This document shows positions 50,828 to 57,635 of a stretch of DNA of 64,000 nt, in pieces (position 1 is the stretch's first letter; every line of letters begins with the position of its first letter). The translations under genes were made by a program, and so were the position numbers. Under the pieces are notes generated by a model. The model saw nothing but the letters and a program-made list of their open reading frames with translations. It searched no databases and had not been told where the DNA came from. Origin of the DNA: Acidobacteriales bacterium 59-55 (lineage in GTDB: Bacteria; Acidobacteriota; Terriglobia; Terriglobales; Acidobacteriaceae); contig MKSV01000008.1 of NCBI GenBank assembly GCA_001897435.1, positions 344,252 through 408,251 on the forward strand. Reading direction: 5' to 3'.

Positions 50828-51706
50828 ATGATTAAGGGAATCACGGTTGTCAGCGCCGTCTCCTCGGCGGAGACGTTCGACCGGCTTAACAGCCTGCTCG
50901 CGGCGCTCGGTTTCGAGCCGGGCAAGGGCTGGGAAGACGCCAAGGGAAGAGGCTCCGCGCATCTTGCACCGCTGGGCAATCTCGAGTTCGTCACGGGAAG
51001 GCCGCCCGCGGTTCCACCGCTACTGATCGAGGTGACGCAACTGGATCAGGTTCATGCCGCGGTGCAGAAATGGATGCTGACCAGCTATCGCACGGAAGAG
51101 GTCGATGCGCTGCTCTCCGCGCCGGCGCCGACGCACTGGAATAGCCGCTTGTTTACGGTAAAGATTGCGACGGGCGAGGCTGAGGCGCTGACTCTGGGTT
51201 TCTGGCAGTCGGAGAATCCGCTCCATGGCAAGCCGGTTGCCATCGAAGGCGATCTGTCGGCCACGGGGATGCGGTTTGCCGTGGTGACGGCACGCTGGAA
51301 TGCCGTGATTACCGACCGTCTGTTGCAGGGCGCGCTCGATGGTTTGTACCGCAGCGGCGCGGCGAAGGCCGAGGTCGAGATTGTGCGGGTGCCGGGAGCG
51401 TGGGAGATTCCCTCGGCGGCGCGCACGCTGGCGGAGTCGAAGCGGTTTGACGCGATTATTACGCTGGGCTGCCTGCTGCGCGGCGAGACGGCGCATTACG
51501 AGGCGATCTACAACGAGGTTGCTCGGGGCATCGGCCAGTCGCAACAGGAGACCGGCGTTCCCCATGCCTTTGGCGTGCTGACCTGCGAGACGCTGGAGCA
51601 GGCGCTGGACCGGGCAGGCGTGAAGGCCGGAAACAAGGGATTCGAGGCGGCGATTGCGGCCATCGAGATGGTCTCGATTCAAAGGAAACTGGCGGTAAAA
51701 CAATAA
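50828..51706 (+). CDS. ribH: Fusion of a VOC/glyoxalase-like domain to 6,7-dimethyl-8-ribityllumazine synthase
   Basis: From the ATG at 50828 the product has 292 residues, about twice a normal RibH. Residues 1-130 have a VOC/glyoxalase-like pattern: beta-alpha start GITVVSAVSSAETFDRLNSL, PLLIEVTQLDQVHAAVQKWM, then NSRLFTVKIATGEAEALTLG. Residues from about 135 form a complete lumazine synthase: EGDLSATGMRFAVVTARWNA, VRVPGAWEIPSAARTLAES, LGCLLRGETAHYEAI with the catalytic His, and GNKGFEAAIAAIEMV. RibH condenses the pyrimidine and butanone phosphate in riboflavin synthesis. The stop overlaps nusB (TAATG), the classic ribH-nusB coupling. Confidence 0.92.
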   Translation: MIKGITVVSAVSSAETFDRLNSLLAALGFEPGKGWEDAKGRGSAHLAPLGNLEFVTGRPPAVPPLLIEVTQLDQVHAAVQKWMLTSYRTEEVDALLSAPAPTHWNSRLFTVKIATGEAEALTLGFWQSENPLHGKPVAIEGDLSATGMRFAVVTARWNAVITDRLLQGALDGLYRSGAAKAEVEIVRVPGAWEIPSAARTLAESKRFDAIITLGCLLRGETAHYEAIYNEVARGIGQSQQETGVPHAFGVLTCETLEQALDRAGVKAGNKGFEAAIAAIEMVSIQRKLAVKQ

Positions 51707-52128
51707 TGGGAACGCGCCGCAAGTCTCGTGAGCTGACGATGCAGATGTTGTTTCAGGGCGATCTCGGCAAGCAGAGCCCGGACGAGGTACGCAGGCTGTT
51801 CTGGCCCTCGCGGGACGACGTGGACGCGGAGACGCGCGGTTTTGCGGAGGATCTCTACCGCATTGCGACGTCGCGGCAGGCCGAGATCGACGAACTGATC
51901 GAGGCCCATGCGCAGAACTGGCGGATCGAGCGGATGCCGGTGGTGGACCGCAACCTGATTCGCGCGGCGGTGGCGGAGATGCTGGGGTTTCCGAATACAC
52001 CCGCGGCGATCGTCATCAACGAGTCGCTGGAGGTGGGGCGGCTGTATGCGGCTCCGGAGTCGATCCATTTCCTCAATGGCGTGCTGGATGCGATTGCGCG
52101 GGACCTTTTGAAGAAGCGTCTGGCCTGA
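51706..52128 (+). CDS. nusB: Transcription antitermination factor NusB
   Basis: The 140-residue all-helical protein starts TRRKSRELTMQMLFQGDLGK. It carries IEAHAQNWRIERMPVVDRNL near 65-84, PAAIVINESLEVGRLYA near 101-117 and HFLNGVLDAIARDLLKKRLA at the end, all family hallmarks. NusB with NusE promotes rRNA antitermination. Its ATG overlaps the ribH stop. Confidence 0.95.
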   Translation: MGTRRKSRELTMQMLFQGDLGKQSPDEVRRLFWPSRDDVDAETRGFAEDLYRIATSRQAEIDELIEAHAQNWRIERMPVVDRNLIRAAVAEMLGFPNTPAAIVINESLEVGRLYAAPESIHFLNGVLDAIARDLLKKRLA

Positions 52129-52181
52129 GCGGGGCTGGCGGTAAGCCGCGAAGGCCTGCAATCTACGACTTTATTTTTTTT

Positions 52182-52264
52182 AGAGCGGTTCTCCTCCAGA
52201 TGTATTAGTTGGCGATTCGGGCGAAACGCGGATTCCCTTCGGGAATGACAAACAAAGGAAAGCC
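52182..52264 (-). repeat. Dispersed repeat family A, copy 7 (right-half type 1)
   Basis: The inverted copy begins GCGGTTCTCCTCCAGATGTA and ends with the core GATTCCCTTCGGGAATGACA then AACAAA. It lies between the convergent nusB gene and the 52333 gene. Confidence 0.85.
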
Positions 52265-52276
52265 TTCCGGAATGGA

Positions 52277-52306
52277 AAACGCCCTGCTGAGGAGCAGGGC
52301 ATTTTC
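52277..52306. terminator. Bidirectional intrinsic terminator
   Basis: The stem GCCCTGCT/AGCAGGGC has a GAGG loop and is flanked by AAAA and TTTT tracts. It serves the convergent ends of nusB and the 52333 gene. Confidence 0.85.
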
Positions 52307-52332
52307 TATTGCAGCTTGAAGCAGGATGGCGG

Positions 52333-54663
52333 TTAGGAGATGCTGTTCCTCGGTCTCTGGACGAGCAGGTCGGGGGCGGCGAAGCCTCCGTTGATGCCGG
52401 GGAGCTTGGGCAGGATGATCTTTGTCGGACTGTCGGTCAGGGTGTTGCGGTCGATGAGATGTACCGCGTTGTCGCCCGTAGTGCCGATGTAGAAAGTCGT
52501 GTTGTCGGAGCTGATGACTCCGGCGACAGGAGCGACGGGAGCGACCGTGGTCGGGGTTGCCGGAGTCGCCGCCAGGAGCGGGATATTGGCGATGGTCCCG
52601 GTGCTCGGCGTGTAGTAGGGCAGCACGCCGCCGGTGCCGGTGTAGGTGACGAAGGCGAGGCTGGAGTCCGAGGTCGTATCGATGCCGGTGATCGCAGTCG
52701 CGGTGACGCCGGGCAGGGCCAGCGGAGCGCCGGGAGTTACGGTGAACTTCGATCCCGCGGGATCGCAGGGGCCGGTCGGCAGGCCGGGCTGGAGAGAGAG
52801 GTCGATCAGGGTATTGGTTGCGGCGGTGGCTCCGAGGATGTGGAGCCCGTCGTTGGTCGCATCCAGGCGGTCGGCCTTGGGGGCGGTGACGCCGGCATCG
52901 GGATAGAACTGGTTGGTGGTGACCTGGATGCCGTTCGACGTCGTGGTGGTGGTGACGGGGCACTGGCCGCGCGCCGTGGTGGTGTCTCCGGCGAGAAAGG
53001 CTCCGACACTGGGCACAGTAACGGCGACGTCAGTAGCCGGAGCGGTGAGCGCGACCGTGGTCCATCCGGTGACGGTCGAGTGAACGAGCAGTTGATTGGT
53101 CGTGGTGGTGATATAGACGGTCTGGCTGTCGGGCGCGTACTCGGCGTGGGTTGCAACGCCGCCAATCTGGGACTGTACGCCGCCGGTTGGGGCATAGAGA
53201 TAGATCAACTGGCGATTGGGGTCGGTGAGCACGATGCTGGAGTTGTCGGGCGATACCGCCAGCACCTTGCCCATCACGGTCGGATCCTGGGTAGAGAGAG
53301 CGTTGGTCAGGGCGTTGAAGGTCATCAGCTCGGTATCGCTGCCCATGTAGATCGACGATCCGTCGTTGCTAATGACCATTGAATTGGGCACGTAGGGCAG
53401 GCGAATGGGGGTGCCGATGACGTTGGTGGTGAAGTCCACCGGGACGATATATTGCGACTGGGTGCTGGCGACGTAGAGCGCCGTGCTGCTCTTGCCGGGA
53501 GCGGTGACGGTCAACTCATTGGAGACGACCGGCGTGCCGTTGCCGAAGAGGCCGATCTGGTTGAAGGGCGAAGGATTGCAGGAGGGGGGCTGGCAGATGG
53601 CGGTGATAGCGGCCGATCCGGGGAAGAGAGGCGTAATGGTGGAGTTGCCGGGGATCGTCGTCGGCGTGGTGGAGACGAACTCGAGCGTGAGGCCGGTCAG
53701 GATGGTGCCGTTCTTGTCCTTAACCACGGCATTGAGCGGCTGCGGGTTGTTAGGGTTCACCGAGACCTGGGTGCCCCCGGTGATGGGCACGGTCAGGCTG
53801 ATCGATGTTGGGGGGCAGGTGGAGAAGAAGCCCGCCGAACTGCCGGCATTGGAGAGGTTGGCGGAGATGATGGTCGATCCCGGGGCCTGTGCGGTGGCGA
53901 CGCCGTTCTCGTCGATGGTCACGATAGAGCTTGTCTGCGCTGCGTAGGAGAGATGGCCGACCTGGCAACTGATGTTTGCGCCGCTACCGTCGAAGACGCG
54001 CGCCGCCAGTTGTCCGGTGGTGCCCTGTGAGAGGCAGGAGTTCGATACGTAGGCGGTGCTGGTGGGCAGGGGCGTGATGCAGCATCCGTTGGCGGGATTG
54101 ACGGTGCAGCTTGTAGGCGAGGTGGAGTAGGCAGCCGGACTACAGTTGGTCGCCGGGTCGGTCGAACAGTCCGTCGATGGCGCGCCGAGCACGACGCTGG
54201 TGACTGTGGGGTGCACGTAGACCGGAAGCGGATTGCTGCTGGCGCCGTCAGCCTCTGCGATGATGTAGGCGGTGCCGCTTTTGTTGGTGGCGTTGCAGGT
54301 GGTGTAGTCGGCGATGCCGGCGCCGGAGTTGCGGTTCCATGTGCCCGCGCAGAGCTTTCCCGTGCTTGGGTTTACGTCGGCAATCGTCATGTCGGTGGTG
54401 TGGTACTCGAATTTGGCGACGCTGACCGGATTGCTGTTGCAGTCGGTCGCGACAGCCGCGGAGATGGACCCCATGAGACCGTAGTTGAGCGAGACGCCGT
54501 AGACCTTGGGCGAGAGGGTAATCGTCGTCACCTGTCCCACAGGAACGCCGGTGTCTCCGCCGTTACAGAATTCTACGGTGGTCTTCTTCGAGCAGCCAGA
54601 GACTGATATGCCAAACGGAATCGTAAAAAGTAGAAGAATTACTAAGCCAGCGAACCTACGCAT
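52333..54663 (-). CDS. Ig-like / beta-propeller surface lipoprotein
   Basis: The 776-residue protein has a lipoprotein signal (GLVILLLFTIPFGISVSGC) with Cys near residue 24. The N-terminal 380 residues are beta-rich with BIG2/Ig-like repeats (VGQVTTITLSPKVYGVSLNY, SIVTIDENGVATAQAPGSTI), several cysteines and Pro/Ser stretches. The C-terminal half reads as a YVTN-like propeller (VIGTPIRLPYVPNSMVISND, LAVSPDNSSIVLTDPNRQLI). Similar proteins are frequent in Acidobacteriota, without assigned function; adhesion is a guess. The gene is monocistronic. Confidence 0.83.
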   Translation of the reverse strand: MRRFAGLVILLLFTIPFGISVSGCSKKTTVEFCNGGDTGVPVGQVTTITLSPKVYGVSLNYGLMGSISAAVATDCNSNPVSVAKFEYHTTDMTIADVNPSTGKLCAGTWNRNSGAGIADYTTCNATNKSGTAYIIAEADGASSNPLPVYVHPTVTSVVLGAPSTDCSTDPATNCSPAAYSTSPTSCTVNPANGCCITPLPTSTAYVSNSCLSQGTTGQLAARVFDGSGANISCQVGHLSYAAQTSSIVTIDENGVATAQAPGSTIISANLSNAGSSAGFFSTCPPTSISLTVPITGGTQVSVNPNNPQPLNAVVKDKNGTILTGLTLEFVSTTPTTIPGNSTITPLFPGSAAITAICQPPSCNPSPFNQIGLFGNGTPVVSNELTVTAPGKSSTALYVASTQSQYIVPVDFTTNVIGTPIRLPYVPNSMVISNDGSSIYMGSDTELMTFNALTNALSTQDPTVMGKVLAVSPDNSSIVLTDPNRQLIYLYAPTGGVQSQIGGVATHAEYAPDSQTVYITTTTNQLLVHSTVTGWTTVALTAPATDVAVTVPSVGAFLAGDTTTARGQCPVTTTTTSNGIQVTTNQFYPDAGVTAPKADRLDATNDGLHILGATAATNTLIDLSLQPGLPTGPCDPAGSKFTVTPGAPLALPGVTATAITGIDTTSDSSLAFVTYTGTGGVLPYYTPSTGTIANIPLLAATPATPTTVAPVAPVAGVISSDNTTFYIGTTGDNAVHLIDRNTLTDSPTKIILPKLPGINGGFAAPDLLVQRPRNSIS

Positions 54664-54894
54664 TGAACCTCCCCGTCCAACCGGACCCTCAGTTGAACGG
54701 TCTCACCGCACTCTGAATTACCGAAGCACCAGTGTAAAAGGTGCATGGACGGGAAGCAAATGAGGAGGGGCAAGGAAGGAGTAGTGAATATAGAGAATTC
54801 CCATCCCGGCGTTAGAACCTGTCCAAAAACTGTAGCAGTTCGGACACAGGATGTTCGATGATCCGTTCAAGAAGAGGGTGCAGAACGGTAACGA

Positions 54895-54953
54895 CGAAAT
54901 ACAGGGGTCTCTCCACTGCGGCGGCAAAAGCGCCGCCTTCGGTCGAGATGACG
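54895..54953 (-). repeat. Dispersed repeat family B, copy 4
   Basis: The inverted copy runs from CGAAATACAGGGGTCTCTCC to GGTCGAGATGACG, with a central GCGGCG/CGCCGC hairpin around GCAAAAG. It faces copy 5 across 60 bp. Confidence 0.85.
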
Positions 54954-55012
54954 TGCATTTGGGACTGAATTAAGAAACGGAGGCAGTTGGCGAACCGAGG
55001 AGCGGAAAAAGA

Positions 55013-55055
55013 CGTCATCTCGACCGCAGCGCAGCGCAGAGACCCCCTGTATTTT
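55013..55055 (+). repeat. Dispersed repeat family B, copy 5 (short)
   Basis: It begins CGTCATCTCGACC and ends AGAGACCCCCTGTATTT. The middle (GCAGCGCAGCGC) lacks the long hairpin. It is inverted relative to copy 4. Confidence 0.8.
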
Positions 55056-55110
55056 TACCTTCGTCTTCATTTCTACCGAAGCAAATCGGGTGTATAGCTT
55101 TCGGACGGTT

Positions 55111-57180
55111 CTACGGCATCTCTGTCTCGAACCAGTTGAGCGCGCGTTCGAGCACATCGCGGCGATGGTCGGGATCGACGAAACGATGGCCTTCGTCGGG
55201 GTAGACGACGAGCCGGGTCTTGATGCCCTGGGCGCGGAGGGCGTGCCAGAACTCGAAGCTCTGCGGGGCGGGGCATTCGCCGTCGCGGTCGCCGACCACC
55301 AGCAGGGTTGGAGTCTTCACGTTCTTAATAAAGTTGATGGCGGAGCTTTTGGCGTAGATGGCGGGGTCGTCGTAGACGGACTTGCCGAAGAAGGGGATCA
55401 TCCACTGGTCAATGGAGTTTTCGCCGTAGTAGCTCTGCCAGTTGCTGATGCCCGCGCCGGCGACGGCCGCCCTGAAGCGCGGGGTCTGGGTGACGGCGAA
55501 CATGGTCATGAAGCCGCCGTAGCTCCAGCCGGTGATGCCCTCGCGGGATTTATCGATGGGGAAGCGCTTTTCGAGGGTGTCCACTCCGGCGAGGGTGTCG
55601 CGCAGGTCGCCGTAGCCGAAGTCGCGGACGTTGGCCCGGGCGAACTTCTCACCCTGGCCGAAGCTACCGTGCGGGTTGGGCATGAAGACGAAGTAGCCGA
55701 GAGCGGAGAAGGGAACGCCGCCGTAGCCGACCTCGGGCCAGCGCGGCGTGACCGCGGCGGAGGGGCCGCCGTGGATGTAGACCAGCAGGGGGTACTTCTT
55801 CGCGGGATCGTAGTGCGCCGGGTAGAGCAGCCATCCCTGCACGTGGAAGCCTTCGTTGGTCCATTCGATACTTTCAGACTTGCCCCAGAGAGGCCTGAGG
55901 CCGTCGTTGACATGGGTGATCTGCCTGAGGTGGTCGAGAGGCCCGGCCCAGACCTCGGTCGCTTTTTCGAAGGAGGTGCGGACGAAGGCAACGTTGCGGG
56001 TGTGGGAGGTCGAGATGCTCATGACCAGGTCGCTCGACCAGATGGTCTCGGGCAGGGTGAGGCCGGGTGTGCTGCCGGGGTCGCCTGGGGACTTCAGATT
56101 TAACTTCGTGATGTGGGTGCCTCCGCCGACGTGCTCGGTAATGCCGAGAACCTCGGGCGAGATCCAGTGGAGAAAGGCGACGGACGCCGGTCTTCCGGGG
56201 GTGATGTCCCGCGGCTCGCCGCCGGTGGCCGGGATGAGGTAGATGTCGCCGCCGGTCGAACCCTGATCGCTCATCAGGCCGCCGATGAAGGCGATCTGTT
56301 TGCCGTCGGGCGACCAGCGGGGGACGGCGATCTGGAGATTGTGGAGCTGGCCGGAGACCTGGGTGGTGTCGAGGATCGACTGTGGCGGTGGCGGAGGCTG
56401 CGTGGCGGTGGTTGGCTGGACTGTCTGTATATAGAGATGGGCCACCCACCAGTTGTTTTCGCCGGGAGGATTGGCGGCGATGTAGGCCATCTGTCTGGAG
56501 TCGGGCGACCAGTCGAACTCGTAGACGTGCAGGTTGGCCGGGGTGACCTGCCGGAGCGCTCCGGTGGCGACGCTGGCCACAGCGATGCGCTGGACCTCCG
56601 CGCCCTCTTCGCCGATGACACCGCTCCAGGGCTTCATGGCGGCGAGCGCGCCGGCGGTGCGGGTGGCGTTCTGGACGAAGAGGAAGGCGAGAGAGCGGCC
56701 GTCGGGCGACCAGGCGGGCATGTCGATCTCGCCGGTGACGTGGGTGAGCTGGCGGCTCTGACCGGTCTTGCGGGACCAAAGGAAGATCTGCTGCTGGTCG
56801 GGGTTGTCTTCACTGGAGGAGCAGGTGGACGCGTAGGCCAGCCATTGGCCGTCGGGCGACCAGGTGGGGCTGTCATAGGAGCAGTCGGTTGCCTCGGCTT
56901 CGGTGTGGATGGGGGTCTCTTTTGTGGGATTGTCTATGTCGGTGAGGCGGAGCTGGGAGCCATCGCGGGTTTCGAGCGACCAGGCAACGGTTTTGCCGTC
57001 GGGAGAGAGGGCGGCCTGGCTGATATGTTTCGCTTGCCCGATGCTTTGGATTACGGCGCCGATGCGCGCGTCTTGATGGGGCGCGGTGTTCGTCGTCTGG
57101 GCCGGGAGCGAGTGGAGGGCAGAGAAAGAGAGGATCAGGACGACGGTCGAAAGACGCAGAGGGAGACGGGCGCAATTCAT
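55111..57180 (-). CDS. Exported S9-family serine peptidase (prolyl-oligopeptidase-like)
   Basis: The 689-residue protein has a signal peptide (LSTVVLILSFSALHSLPAQT). The N-terminal half is a WD/TolB-like beta-propeller (PDGKTVAWSLETRDGS, SPDGQWLAYAST, WSPDGRSLAFLF). The C-terminal alpha/beta-hydrolase carries the catalytic Ser in ITGWSYGGFMTMF near 551, Asp in VVGDRDGECP near 631 and His in YPDEGHRFVD near 661. These are acylaminoacyl/DPP-IV-like periplasmic peptidases; the exact specificity is unknown. The gene is divergent from padR, sharing the region with the palindrome. Confidence 0.93.
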   Translation of the reverse strand: MNCARLPLRLSTVVLILSFSALHSLPAQTTNTAPHQDARIGAVIQSIGQAKHISQAALSPDGKTVAWSLETRDGSQLRLTDIDNPTKETPIHTEAEATDCSYDSPTWSPDGQWLAYASTCSSSEDNPDQQQIFLWSRKTGQSRQLTHVTGEIDMPAWSPDGRSLAFLFVQNATRTAGALAAMKPWSGVIGEEGAEVQRIAVASVATGALRQVTPANLHVYEFDWSPDSRQMAYIAANPPGENNWWVAHLYIQTVQPTTATQPPPPPQSILDTTQVSGQLHNLQIAVPRWSPDGKQIAFIGGLMSDQGSTGGDIYLIPATGGEPRDITPGRPASVAFLHWISPEVLGITEHVGGGTHITKLNLKSPGDPGSTPGLTLPETIWSSDLVMSISTSHTRNVAFVRTSFEKATEVWAGPLDHLRQITHVNDGLRPLWGKSESIEWTNEGFHVQGWLLYPAHYDPAKKYPLLVYIHGGPSAAVTPRWPEVGYGGVPFSALGYFVFMPNPHGSFGQGEKFARANVRDFGYGDLRDTLAGVDTLEKRFPIDKSREGITGWSYGGFMTMFAVTQTPRFRAAVAGAGISNWQSYYGENSIDQWMIPFFGKSVYDDPAIYAKSSAINFIKNVKTPTLLVVGDRDGECPAPQSFEFWHALRAQGIKTRLVVYPDEGHRFVDPDHRRDVLERALNWFETEMP

Positions 57181-57251
57181 GCGAAAAGGCTAGCACGGAC
57201 GATTTAGGAGGCCGGCATCGCTACTCTTTCGATCAGTGGAAGAAATTGAGG

Positions 57252-57278
57252 TTGACATATCATTCATAGGCATATTAT
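57252..57278 (+). promoter_or_regulatory. Putative promoter of the padR-ADOP operon
   Basis: TTGACA at 57252 and TATTAT at 57273 are separated by 15 bp, slightly short; TTATTT at 57275 gives 17 bp. Both elements lie within the palindrome and transcription would start at or near the ATG at 57283. Confidence 0.55.
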
Positions 57279-57300
57279 TTATATGCCTATGAATGATATG
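57256..57300. promoter_or_regulatory. Large perfect palindrome, probable PadR operator
   Basis: CATATCATTCATAGGCATA at 57256-57274 is perfectly inverted at 57282-57300 around a 7-nt spacer. It covers the promoter and the first codons of padR. PadR regulators bind dyads of this kind, so autoregulation is likely. Confidence 0.75.
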
Positions 57301-57624
57301 CCTAAATCTGGAATGCCTTCCGGCGCGCTGGTCATGCTTGTTCTTCGGGTATTGCGATCGGGCCCGATCCACGGCTACGCCATCGCGCAGCGTATTCACG
57401 CCTTGTCGACCGAGGTGCTGCAGGTAGAGGAGGGTGTGCTTTATCCGGCGCTGCAAAAGATGCTGCTCAAGGGCTGGGTTACAGCCGAATGGGGCATCTC
57501 GGAGACGAACCGCAAAGTGCGCTTCTATTCCCTCACTGCGGCCGGCCGTCAGCAGCTTGATGCCGAGCTCTCCGATTATGGCCGGGTTACCGAGGCCATT
57601 CAGGCCATCTTGCGTACTGCCTAA
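57283..57624 (+). CDS. PadR-family transcriptional regulator (acidobacterial type)
   Basis: The 113-residue protein has the PadR winged helix (GALVMLVLRVLRSGPIHGYA, IAQRIHALSTEVLQVEEGVL, YPALQKMLLKGWVTAEWG), matching the acidobacterial PadR family (TIGR03433). Such regulators usually precede an ADOP permease gene, as here. In-frame ATGs lie at 57283, 57289, 57298 and 57313. The first codons overlap the operator-like palindrome, so a leaderless or downstream start is possible. The stop is followed by AAGGAGG that also serves the next gene. Confidence 0.92.
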   Translation: MPMNDMPKSGMPSGALVMLVLRVLRSGPIHGYAIAQRIHALSTEVLQVEEGVLYPALQKMLLKGWVTAEWGISETNRKVRFYSLTAAGRQQLDAELSDYGRVTEAIQAILRTA

Positions 57625-57635
57625 GGAGGCTGTTT

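Larger units (their letters stand above)
54664..55110. other. Gene-free region with two family B repeats
   Basis: These 447 bases separate the 52333 gene start from the S9 peptidase end, both on the minus strand. The interval holds two oppositely oriented copies of repeat B (54895 and 55013). The rest shows no coding frame and no recognisable RNA. Confidence 0.7.
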
